A DNA stretch of 6,149 nt. Source: Cytophagia bacterium. GTDB taxonomy: Bacteria; Bacteroidota; Bacteroidia; UBA7662. The notes beneath the pieces are model-generated. The model did not search any database, was not told the DNA's origin, and was given only the letters and a program-made list of their open reading frames with translations. A program made the position numbers and the translations under genes. Position 1 is the first letter of the stretch. Every line of letters begins with the position of its first letter. Location of the stretch: assembly GCA_009926405.1 (NCBI GenBank), contig RFOZ01000063.1, forward strand, positions 1-6,149, given 5' to 3'. Of this stretch, positions 1 through 6,149 are shown piece after piece.

Positions 1-498
1 TTCGTTGCTTTTGTCCAACTTGGGGCTGACAAATAGCAGCTGGTTTCCGGCGGCTCTGTCAAATATAAGGTCGTAGCTTTTATCACGGGCATATTTCTGG
101 ACCGCTGCATAGATTTTGTCCTGCAAGGGTCGAATCAGGTCCTGTTGCCTTTTGACAAGGGCGCCCTCTTCACCAAACTGCTCTTTTTGCCAAGCCAAAA
201 GCCTTTCTTCACGGGCTTTGATCTCCTCCAAACGCTCTCGCTCCATGCTTTCGGTTAGCAAGGGTCTTTCGGCCCGCAGGGTACGATAAAGCCGGTCAAT
301 TTCCTGCTTCATTTCATCGGCTTCGGCATTCCACCGCTCCACCTGTACTTTGAGTTCGCTTTGGGCGGCGGCGTACTCGCTCATTTGGGCCAGCATGTAT
401 TCCGTGTCCACATAGATATACCGTTGGCCAAGGGCATTTTGGCCTCCGACCCACTGCATCACGAGGGCCACCCAGACCCCTGTCAACACTTTTTTCAT
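1..498 (-). CDS. ompH: OmpH/Skp-family periplasmic chaperone (3' end beyond window)
   Basis: The start ATG is at 498, four bases after the bamA stop. The frame is open through base 1 with 166 codons and no stop, so the gene is cut at the left edge with probably few residues missing. Skp/OmpH proteins are trimeric jellyfish-shaped chaperones that hold unfolded OM proteins in the periplasm and pass them to BamA. Seen: a signal peptide with KK at 2-3, a hydrophobic run near 5-18 and likely cleavage after NALGQ (about residue 24-25). A first beta strand YIYVDTEYML follows at 27-36. A long charged helical stretch runs from about 40 to 135, rich in Glu, Lys, Arg and Gln (for example EEIKAREERL), as expected for the coiled-coil tentacles, with FGEEGALVKRQQDLIRP in the middle of the return helix. 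The closing strands are YDLIFDRA near 142-149 and QLLFVSP near 153-159, a typical core of Bacteroidota OmpH proteins. GAGG directly abuts the ATG, too close to be a working Shine-Dalgarno. Bacteroidota often carry a second ompH copy next, which would lie outside the window. Confidence 0.93.
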   Translation of the reverse strand, partial: MKKVLTGVWVALVMQWVGGQNALGQRYIYVDTEYMLAQMSEYAAAQSELKVQVERWNAEADEMKQEIDRLYRTLRAERPLLTESMERERLEEIKAREERLLAWQKEQFGEEGALVKRQQDLIRPLQDKIYAAVQKYARDKSYDLIFDRAAGNQLLFVSPKLDKSNE

Positions 499-502
499 CC
501 TC

Positions 503-3016
503 TTAGAACGACTGACCGATGGAAATATGCACATTGCCCTTGTGGACTTCACCGGCCCCGGGAACAGGGTCCATACCATAACCCCAATCTACCCCTAACA
601 AACCAAACATGGGGAGAAAGACGCGTACCCCGACCCCGGCCGAACGATAATTGAGGAACGGATCAAATTGCCTGACTTTGCGAAATGAATTTCCGGCCTC
701 CAAAAAGGTGGTAGCATAAATGGTGGCGCTGGGGTTGAGTGACAAAGGGTAGCGCAATTCCATCGTGTATTTCTGAAAGGCTGTCGCTCCCAAAAGCTGG
801 GATGTTTGAGGGTCTCGAGGCGTCAACGAGTTGTTTTGGTAACCCCTCAAGCCAATCAATTCCCGGTCATCCAAGGCAAAACCCATAATTCCATCACCCC
901 CCACATAAAATCGCCCAAATGGTACTTCGCCGGTCTGCTGGGAATAACTACCCAACCAACCGTACTGAACCCGGCTCATCAGCACCAGGTTACCTACCAA
1001 CTTGGTGTACTGCTGGAAATCAAAGCGCCATTTGTGGTATTCCACCCACTTGTAACGCTCCTGGGCGGTGGCATCAGGGCGCAAGGTTCGACCCAAAAGG
1101 GAATAAGGTGGAGCAATCTGCGCGACCAAGGAAAAATTGGCTCCACTTCGTGGGAAGATGGGCTGGTCAACGCTGTTGCGAGATAAGGTTTCTTTGATGA
1201 AAAAATTATTGGATACCCCGTCGGGCAAAAAGGCTGTGTTCTGGTTGTTTACCAAGACAAATTGCTGAAAGTTGATACTGTGAACGACCGTAAAAAAGTC
1301 GTCCGGCTTCTTGAGCCGTTGACCAAAACTGACACTGGTCCCTTTAATCGTGATGGACTGGCGCAGAGGGTTGGACCTGGGCAAACCGTTGGGGACTTGG
1401 ATAGAAACATAGCCACTGACCGTAAAGGAATTAGGCTTTTTGCCACCCAACCAAGGCTCGGTGAATGATAAATTGTACGATGAAAAAAAGCGTCCGTTGG
1501 ACTGGGCGCGGACACTGACCCTTTGACCATCCCCACCGGGTACCGGGGTCCAAGCTTTGGGATTGAACATTTTGCGGGTCGAAAAATTATTCAAGACCAA
1601 ACCCAAGGAACCCACCACCTGACCGGCGCCCCAACCACCCGATAACTCCACTTGGTCGTTCGAACGCTCGGTGACTTTGTACTCGATATCAACGGTACCA
1701 TCCTGTGGATTGGGCGTGGGGACCACCCCCAATTGTTCAGGGTCAAAATAGCCCAGTTGGCTCAATTCGCGGGTGGTTCGCATAACATCACTGCGCGAAA
1801 ATTTCTGACCGGGCCGGGTTCGCAATTCGCGGATGATCACATGATCGGAGGTTTTGTCGTTGCCTTTGACCGTAACACGGCGTACCGTGGCTTGCGCACC
1901 TTCAACAACCCTCACCATCAAATCGATGCTATCGCCTTCAACGCGGCTTTCGTGGGAACTGACCTGAAAGAAAAGGTACCCATCGTCCATGTACAGCGAC
2001 GAAATATCCCGTCCCGATGGATCCATTTGCAATTTGGATTCAATCAATTCTTTGTTATACAAATCCCCGGGCTTGATGCCGAGGAGGCCCAACAAGAGGC
2101 TATCGCTGTGGACCGAATTCCCCTCAATCTCCAAACGACGAACAAAATAGGGCCGACCCTCAAACAAATCCACCCATACGCCCATCTGTCCTTTGCCGAT
2201 CGAATAAACCGAATCCCGCAAAATACGTGCATCGCGATAACCCATTCGTTGGTATCGGCGGATTAATTTGGTTTTTTGTTCTTCGAATTTTTCGGGATCC
2301 CATTTGCCATTTCGCAAAGGATTCCAGCGGACCCTGGGCCGGGCTGTTTTGAGAATGCGCGATACATCCCTCGCATCCAATGCAGCGTTACCCGTCAGTT
2401 GAAAGGAAACAACACGCACTTTGGCTCCAGGCTCCACCGTCACGTTCAAGGTGGAAGCGTTGATTTGGTTGGTGTCCGGAACCGTGTTCAACGAAACCTT
2501 CGCATCCAAGTAACCCTTATCCGTGTAGTATTTGAGGACAACCCTGCTGATGTTTCCTTTGACTTCATCGGTCAAAATCTTGCCTTTGAAGGTTTTGAGC
2601 GATTCGGTCATTTCCTCGGCTTTGGCCTTGGATACTTTGCGGTTAAAGACTACCTTGGAAAGCCTGGGTTTTTCTTCAAGAACCAGGCAGAGGTAAATTC
2701 GATCCTCTACCACGGAATCCACCCGGATTTGAACATCCCCAAAAAGCCCTTGCTTCCATAGATTTCGAACGGCTTTGGCTCCCTCTTCGCCAAGGAGGGT
2801 GTATCGCTGACCTTCGCGCAGGCCAGCAATCATCATCAACAAATCCTGATCCGTGTGCCTGAGCCCCTCAACTCGCACCTTGGAAATCCGATAGCTGCGC
2901 ACAACCTCCCCTGCCGCACCGGAGCCGGGGACCTGGGCTTGGGATATCCAGGGCAAACAAGCAAAGCAACCCAATAGACCGGCCCAAAGACCCGCCAAAA
3001 ACACATTTCGCATCAT
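503..3016 (-). CDS. bamA: Outer membrane protein assembly factor BamA (Omp85)
   Basis: Central subunit of the outer-membrane beta-barrel assembly machine, which folds and inserts OM proteins. At 837 residues it is the usual BamA size. There is a signal peptide over about residues 1-27 (hydrophobic core near 5-22, cleavage near ISQAQ). Five POTRA domains follow, at roughly 41-115, 118-197, 200-288, 289-373 and 376-450, each showing the beta-alpha-alpha-beta-beta pattern with GN..... or GL.... turns and .KGYLDA/.MGYRDA/.DGYLFF/.LGYFDP type helices. The 16-stranded barrel occupies about 453-837. In it, GGWGAGQVVGSLGL near 460-473 starts the barrel, and IGLRGYQ (LRGY 723-726) is the L6-loop motif equivalent to VRGF/Y. 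The last strand ends NVHISIGQSF with the C-terminal Phe expected for a BAM client. The start codon is doubled (ATG at 3016 and 3013). The first is chosen because it gives the one-base overlap with the uppS stop (TGATG), typical of translational coupling. TamA and other Omp85 proteins are less likely given five POTRAs, the uppS neighbour and the following ompH gene. Confidence 0.97.
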   Translation of the reverse strand: MMRNVFLAGLWAGLLGCFACLPWISQAQVPGSGAAGEVVRSYRISKVRVEGLRHTDQDLLMMIAGLREGQRYTLLGEEGAKAVRNLWKQGLFGDVQIRVDSVVEDRIYLCLVLEEKPRLSKVVFNRKVSKAKAEEMTESLKTFKGKILTDEVKGNISRVVLKYYTDKGYLDAKVSLNTVPDTNQINASTLNVTVEPGAKVRVVSFQLTGNAALDARDVSRILKTARPRVRWNPLRNGKWDPEKFEEQKTKLIRRYQRMGYRDARILRDSVYSIGKGQMGVWVDLFEGRPYFVRRLEIEGNSVHSDSLLLGLLGIKPGDLYNKELIESKLQMDPSGRDISSLYMDDGYLFFQVSSHESRVEGDSIDLMVRVVEGAQATVRRVTVKGNDKTSDHVIIRELRTRPGQKFSRSDVMRTTRELSQLGYFDPEQLGVVPTPNPQDGTVDIEYKVTERSNDQVELSGGWGAGQVVGSLGLVLNNFSTRKMFNPKAWTPVPGGDGQRVSVRAQSNGRFFSSYNLSFTEPWLGGKKPNSFTVSGYVSIQVPNGLPRSNPLRQSITIKGTSVSFGQRLKKPDDFFTVVHSINFQQFVLVNNQNTAFLPDGVSNNFFIKETLSRNSVDQPIFPRSGANFSLVAQIAPPYSLLGRTLRPDATAQERYKWVEYHKWRFDFQQYTKLVGNLVLMSRVQYGWLGSYSQQTGEVPFGRFYVGGDGIMGFALDDRELIGLRGYQNNSLTPRDPQTSQLLGATAFQKYTMELRYPLSLNPSATIYATTFLEAGNSFRKVRQFDPFLNYRSAGVGVRVFLPMFGLLGVDWGYGMDPVPGAGEVHKGNVHISIGQSF

Positions 3017-3768
3017 CAGGAATGGGCCGTGGTTTGGGCAGAGGTTCGGCCAAAACGACGTTCCCTTTGCTGGTATTCTTGGAGAGCAGCCAAAAAATCG
3101 GCTTTACGAAAATCAGGCCAACAGGTTTCGGTGAAATAAAGTTCCGTGTAGGCTGACTGCCATAACAAAAAATTCGAGAGTCGCTGCTCCCCGCTTGTTC
3201 GTATCATCAAATCCGGATCAGGAATGAGGGAGGTCTGCAACCGATGGGCTAGGGTGGCCTCGTTGATTTGACTCGGATCTAATTCCTGGGCCTTGACTTC
3301 TTCGGCGATTTTTTTGACGGCAGACAAAATTTCGGAACGGGCGCTGTAGGATATCGCCAAGTTTAGCTGCATCTGTTGGTTATCAGCAGTCAATTGCTCG
3401 GTTCGTAGCAATTGCTCCCGGCAACGGGCCGGCAAACGATCCAAGTCCCCGAAGGAATGCAAGGCTATGTTGTTTTTCATTAACGTACCCAGCTCTGATT
3501 CCACAGTTTCGACCAGCAACTGCATGAGTGCCTCCACCTCGAGGGCCGGGCGAGACCAGTTTTCGGTCGAAAAGGTGTAAAGCGTCAAATACTTAACGCC
3601 CAATTCTGCACATATTTCACAGGTCTCCCGCACGGCCTGAACCGCGTAACGATGACCATAGATTCGATCTTGGCCGCGCTGTTGGGCCCATCGGCCGTTC
3701 CCATCCATAATGATAGCCACATGGGCCGGTATACGCTGGGTATCGATCCGCTCTTCCTGTCCGCTCAT
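3016..3768 (-). CDS. uppS: Isoprenyl transferase (undecaprenyl-diphosphate synthase family)
   Basis: Cis-prenyltransferase that adds isopentenyl diphosphate units to farnesyl diphosphate to make undecaprenyl diphosphate, the carrier lipid for peptidoglycan, O-antigen and other glycans. It acts at the cytoplasmic face of the inner membrane. At 250 residues it is normal length for the family. Signatures in order: HVAIIMDGNGRWA at 16-28 with the catalytic/Mg-binding Asp at 22, an RxxGH step near 35-39, LTLYTFSTENWSRP near 61-74, GD near 107-108, LNLAISYSARSEI near 135-147, DPDLMIRTSGEQRLSNFLLWQ near 184-204 carrying the IPP-diphosphate-binding arginines, YTELYFTETCWPDF near 207-220 with the metal-binding Glu at 209, and RERRFG at 235-240. 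All key residues are present. The loop commonly written YGGR/YSGR reads YSAR here, a mild change. The start ATG at 3768 is eight bases after the stop of the PorG-like gene B, and the stop TGA shares its last base with the bamA start, so it is almost certainly co-transcribed and translationally coupled. Confidence 0.97.
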   Translation of the reverse strand: MSGQEERIDTQRIPAHVAIIMDGNGRWAQQRGQDRIYGHRYAVQAVRETCEICAELGVKYLTLYTFSTENWSRPALEVEALMQLLVETVESELGTLMKNNIALHSFGDLDRLPARCREQLLRTEQLTADNQQMQLNLAISYSARSEILSAVKKIAEEVKAQELDPSQINEATLAHRLQTSLIPDPDLMIRTSGEQRLSNFLLWQSAYTELYFTETCWPDFRKADFLAALQEYQQRERRFGRTSAQTTAHS

Positions 3769-3776
3769 CCCCGCTT

Positions 3777-4643
3777 TTATTTGATGCGACAGCGACGCGA
3801 TGGGATATGGTAATGGTAATACACCATCAACGAGCCGTAGGCATCGTTGTAGGCGTTTACCCCACGTTGACTACCTGGCTCTCTGGCTGTTAGCCCTTTT
3901 TCCCAACTCCGGTCGGACATATCAGCGGCGATTGTATTTCGGTATAAACGGAGATAAGAGGGGTCAAAATACGTACCTGAAATATCATCCAAAAAATCGG
4001 TGCCCGTAAAACAGTAGGTCCACTCAACTCCAACCCCGTGGTTTCCTTTGAAGTTGCGTCGAAAACCCAAGCTGACTGGAAAAATCCAGGTATTCAAGGC
4101 GTATCGCTCGGCTTCCAGACCCAAATTCTCCAGACCGGCTTTGTCACCCAAACCCTGGCCTTCGGTCCCCAAAGGCTGCAAGGCCACCAAAGTTCCTTGG
4201 TGCCTGGCCATCGGATCAAAAAAGAAACGACCGAATCCCAATCCCAAGTAAGGAGCGCTGCGCCGTTTCAAAGAACCCGGCACGTAGGGCCAAAAATTAA
4301 ATTCCACGCCCAGTCGGGCCTCGATTATGGAGGACGTAAAACTGAGGTTTCGCTGAATCTGTTTGGGATCACCACTCACCGAATCCGCTGCAGAAACCTG
4401 TCCCTGTCCAACCTGTACTTTGACACCCCAATGCGGAGTAAAATTGTATTTGGCATGAATTGCACCGTATGCTCCGGGCTTAAACCCAGACATGGGTACC
4501 TGGATATCGCCTCGGTAGGAGGTGATGCCCCCTCCAAAGCCCAGATCCACCCACTGAGCAGCGACTGTTTCAGGCAACCCTAAACACATCAGTACCAAGG
4601 CCCCGGCAATTCGGCAGGTCCGACCGTAGTGAAAGAGGGTCAT
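3777..4643 (-). CDS. PorG-like / DUF6089-type outer-membrane protein B (tandem paralog)
   Basis: 288 residues from the ATG at 4643, which lies two bases after the TGA of the upstream paralog. An in-frame TTG at 4661 would overlap that gene by 16 bases and add six residues. The ATG is preferred because it gives a compact signal peptide: R8/R11, a hydrophobic run near 12-24, and likely cleavage after TVAAQ near residue 30. There is no lipobox cysteine. The rest reads as a small beta barrel. Segments parallel to protein A appear in the same order: FGGGITSYRGDI near 36-47, RNLSF 98-102 followed by a short strand and EARLGVEFNFWPY, APYLGLGFGRFFF near 130-142, TEGQGL 160-165, FPVSLGFRRNF near 188-198, TDFLDDISGTYFDP near 215-228, and QRGVNAYNDAYG near 259-270. 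The spacing between motifs differs from A and overall identity looks low, so the duplication is old or relaxed. It probably acts in the outer membrane, perhaps in type IX secretion by homology to PorG. It ends in RRCRIK, a basic tail after the last predicted strand. Confidence 0.82.
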   Translation of the reverse strand: MTLFHYGRTCRIAGALVLMCLGLPETVAAQWVDLGFGGGITSYRGDIQVPMSGFKPGAYGAIHAKYNFTPHWGVKVQVGQGQVSAADSVSGDPKQIQRNLSFTSSIIEARLGVEFNFWPYVPGSLKRRSAPYLGLGFGRFFFDPMARHQGTLVALQPLGTEGQGLGDKAGLENLGLEAERYALNTWIFPVSLGFRRNFKGNHGVGVEWTYCFTGTDFLDDISGTYFDPSYLRLYRNTIAADMSDRSWEKGLTAREPGSQRGVNAYNDAYGSLMVYYHYHIPSRRCRIK

Positions 4644-4645
4644 GA

Positions 4646-5620
4646 TCAGGGTGTGGGGCAATTGTAGGGGTAAATAACCCTGGAAATACTGAGACCCACA
4701 AAGAGATAACCGTCGTTACGGCCGTTGGTATTCCCACGGGCCGTTCCCAAAGCGTTGGGTTTGAGCCAAGGATGCAATTGACGGGTACGATCCACGAATT
4801 CAGAAGCTTGAGAGCCGTGGACGGAACCGATAACCGCCGGGTTAGCGTATTGACCCGACACATCATCCAGGTAATCGGTGAATAGAATTCGGTAGCCGGC
4901 TTCGGCTGACATGCGGGTGTATTTGTCCAAGGTCCATCGAATACCAAAACCCAATGGAATGCCCAATTGGGTGGACCGATACTCCGGTGTTTTGTAAAAA
5001 TTAGAAAGCCCCTGGCCTTCGGTGGTAAGGTCTTTTAGCTTGACCCAACCGATTGAATCAATAGCCGAACGGCCTTCGGGTTCGTAGTGATAAACATTAA
5101 AACCGCCAAAAACATAAAAATTGGCGCGTCGAACACTGCTGTTGATCATGAATTCACCAAACTTGTATTCCATGACCACACTGAACTCCGTCAGGCGGGT
5201 TCGGAAAGAAAGATTGCGAAGGTTCACATCATCCCGCACCGAGGTAACGGTCTGGCTGAAAGAATCCACCCTGAAATACTCTCCAACAAGGTTATTGTAC
5301 TTGGCACCGGTGGGGTCCCTGTAGGCCTCGTTGGCGAGGTCTTTGAGGGCGGGGCTGTTATCGGATCCGGCCAGCATTGCAAAATTGACATCGGCCCGTA
5401 GGCTGAGGCTCTTGGTTAAATGACGACGAAAGTGTGCCCCAATCCCACCGCGGGTGCTGTAGATGAAGTTATTTAAGTGGGCCAAGTCACCGACATAGGT
5501 CGTCGAATACATATTGACCCCAAATTCCCGAAGCTGTGCGAGCCCCCTGGCGGGAACCAGACCTAAAAACAAAAGCGTCCATACCAGGGCTCTTCGGGAA
5601 ATGCAATACCAGTCGTTCAT
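4646..5620 (-). CDS. PorG-like / DUF6089-type outer-membrane protein A
   Basis: 324 residues from the ATG at 5620. This start is preferred over an in-frame TTG at 5656 because it gives a normal signal peptide: a basic SRR, then a hydrophobic run near residues 11-23, with likely cleavage after RGLAQ (about residue 29). The longer form would put 12 extra residues before it. The mature part has the alternating polar/aromatic pattern of short beta strands, as in an 8-stranded OM barrel. Motifs: FGVNMYSTTYVGDL near 33-45, RNLSFRTRLTEFSV near 135-148, EGQGL at 201-205, IPLGFGIRW near 221-229, FTDYLDDVSGQY near 247-258, and RGN..GRNDGYLFVGLSIS near 295-313. These fit the DUF6089 family, which includes PorG, an OM protein of the type IX secretion system in P. 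gingivalis encoded beside uppS, bamA and ompH there. The position between nadK and uppS supports this. The family call is firm. A T9SS role is inference. It shares several motifs with the next gene, suggesting tandem duplication. Confidence 0.85.
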   Translation of the reverse strand: MNDWYCISRRALVWTLLFLGLVPARGLAQLREFGVNMYSTTYVGDLAHLNNFIYSTRGGIGAHFRRHLTKSLSLRADVNFAMLAGSDNSPALKDLANEAYRDPTGAKYNNLVGEYFRVDSFSQTVTSVRDDVNLRNLSFRTRLTEFSVVMEYKFGEFMINSSVRRANFYVFGGFNVYHYEPEGRSAIDSIGWVKLKDLTTEGQGLSNFYKTPEYRSTQLGIPLGFGIRWTLDKYTRMSAEAGYRILFTDYLDDVSGQYANPAVIGSVHGSQASEFVDRTRQLHPWLKPNALGTARGNTNGRNDGYLFVGLSISRVIYPYNCPTP

Positions 5621-5668
5621 ACCAAACAGATTAGCCAAAAGGCGAAAATACCGCAAAAAAAGGAGAAA
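5621..5668 (-). other. Short intergenic gap between nadK and PorG-like gene A
   Basis: These 48 bases are the only non-trivial spacer in the window. Read on the coding strand they are T-rich, with a run of seven T near the middle-left, and contain TATTTTCG, one base from the Bacteroidota -7 consensus TAnnTTTG. No TTG-type -33 element sits at the usual distance before it, and there is no hairpin that would make the T-run a terminator. I therefore see neither a supported promoter nor a terminator. If the TTG at 5656 were the real start of the downstream gene, most of this gap would be coding. Confidence 0.5.
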
Positions 5669-6149
5669 TTATCCCCGCGGGTCCAAGCCCCACAAGAGTT
5701 TGGTTTTGAGATTATCAAGATGCGAAAAGCCCTTGAACCTGGCCAAACAGAGGGGTCGCGATGAAATTCCAAGGTCAATTTGACCCTGTTCCGCCCAATC
5801 CAAGACCTTCCCATCCACCATCAAACGGGCAGGCCCGCCGTTGGATTCCCCCTCGGTTTGGAGGGAAATCCGAACATTTTGGTCGACAACCACCGGGCGA
5901 ATTCCCAATTGATGCCCGGCGACCGGGGTAATCGTCCACACCTTGCTCGTTGGTAGAACGATCGGTCCACCGCAACTCATTGAATAGGCCGTGGAACCCG
6001 TCGGGGTAGCTACCAAAAGGCCATCCGCTTGGTAGCGATTCAGTAATTCACCGTCGAGTGTACAATTTATTCTCATAAGTCCGGCCCCCAACCGATGCAA
6101 GGCAACTTCATTCAAGGCATGCACCAATCCCGTTTGACCTTGGGCGGTT
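5669..6149 (-). CDS. nadK: NAD kinase, C-terminal part (5' end beyond window)
   Basis: ATP-dependent NAD kinase, which phosphorylates NAD+ to NADP+ in the cytoplasm. About 159 codons are visible. The frame stays open to the right window edge, so the N-terminal domain with the GGDGT nucleotide motif is outside. Family hallmarks seen: ALNEV near visible residues 11-15 (the conserved NE pair that contacts NAD), then ADGLLVATPTGSTAYS near 41-56 with the catalytic-domain TPTGSTAY signature, followed directly by CGGPI. Further on come an ITPV..H....RPVVV stretch and a VDGK turn, as in other NAD kinases. The tail ends in LKTKLLWGLDPRG; a similar ending (LRNKLMWGLDKR-like) is common in Bacteroidota enzymes, from memory. 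A TTG codon at 6127 could be misread as the start, but codons upstream of it stay in frame and it falls inside the conserved region, so the gene is cut by the window and is not a short gene. No missing active-site residue is apparent in the visible part. It is the first gene of the co-directional run in this window. Confidence 0.95.
   Translation of the reverse strand, partial: TAQGQTGLVHALNEVALHRLGAGLMRINCTLDGELLNRYQADGLLVATPTGSTAYSMSCGGPIVLPTSKVWTITPVAGHQLGIRPVVVDQNVRISLQTEGESNGGPARLMVDGKVLDWAEQGQIDLGISSRPLCLARFKGFSHLDNLKTKLLWGLDPRG

Noticed and set aside
806..1186. Plus-strand open frame of 126 codons opposite the bamA barrel
   Set aside because: Overlaps another open plus-strand frame and the strongly supported bamA frame; no motif supports coding.
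1652..2266. Plus-strand open frame of 204 codons
   Set aside because: It lies entirely antisense to the POTRA region of bamA, has no recognisable domain and no neighbours on its strand. It is explained by codon bias of the real gene.
2276..2761. Plus-strand open frame of 161 codons
   Set aside because: Antisense to the N-terminal POTRA domains of bamA; the composition (many Phe, Gly, Asn) is that of a mirror frame and it shows no family motif.
4038..4583. Plus-strand open frame of 181 codons
   Set aside because: Antisense to PorG-like gene B, which has a signal peptide and clear family motifs; the plus-strand product has none.
5642..5649. Possible Bacteroidota -7 promoter box TATTTTCG before PorG-like gene A
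   Set aside because: One mismatch to TAnnTTTG and no properly spaced -33 element in a T-rich 48-base gap; the match is expected by chance.
5653..5668. T-run after nadK as an intrinsic terminator
   Set aside because: No GC-rich inverted repeat precedes it and the next gene follows closely on the same strand, so read-through is more likely.
5669..6127. nadK as a complete short gene starting at TTG 6127
   Set aside because: The frame continues upstream to the window edge and the TTG lies inside the conserved core, so the gene is truncated by the window and not short.

Overview
The window looks like a chromosomal piece of a Bacteroidota genome, probably a mid-GC lineage (roughly half G+C by eye; not counted). 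The grounds are gene content and order. An NAD kinase of Bacteroidota type is followed by DUF6089/PorG-like outer-membrane proteins, an isoprenyl (undecaprenyl-diphosphate) synthase, the BamA insertase and an OmpH/Skp-like chaperone. From memory, the run nadK, DUF6089/porG, uppS, bamA, ompH is a recurrent gene order in this phylum and resembles the Porphyromonas gingivalis locus that contains porG. No Shine-Dalgarno sequence stands at normal spacing before the internal starts, which also fits the phylum.

All six genes lie on the minus strand, so the operon reads from the right edge to the left edge. (1) nadK, C-terminal 159 codons, enters at the right edge and stops at 5669. (2) A PorG-like protein A runs from 5620 to 4646, after a 48-base gap. 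(3) A second, diverged PorG-like protein B runs from 4643 to 3777, two bases after the stop of A. (4) uppS runs from 3768 to 3016, eight bases after B. (5) bamA runs from 3016 to 503, overlapping the uppS stop by one base. (6) ompH starts at 498, four bases after bamA, and is still open at the left edge. There is no intergenic stretch longer than 48 bases, no RNA gene, no mobile element, no CRISPR array, and no convincing promoter or terminator. Transcription must start to the right of this window or inside nadK.

Apart from nadK (NADP supply), the genes share an envelope theme. UppS makes the C55 lipid carrier for peptidoglycan and surface glycans. An OmpH/Skp-type periplasmic chaperone delivers unfolded barrels to BamA, which inserts them. 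The PorG-like barrels are likely BamA clients, and by homology to PorG may belong to the type IX secretion apparatus. The one departure from a plain housekeeping locus is that the PorG-like slot holds two tandem, strongly diverged paralogs.
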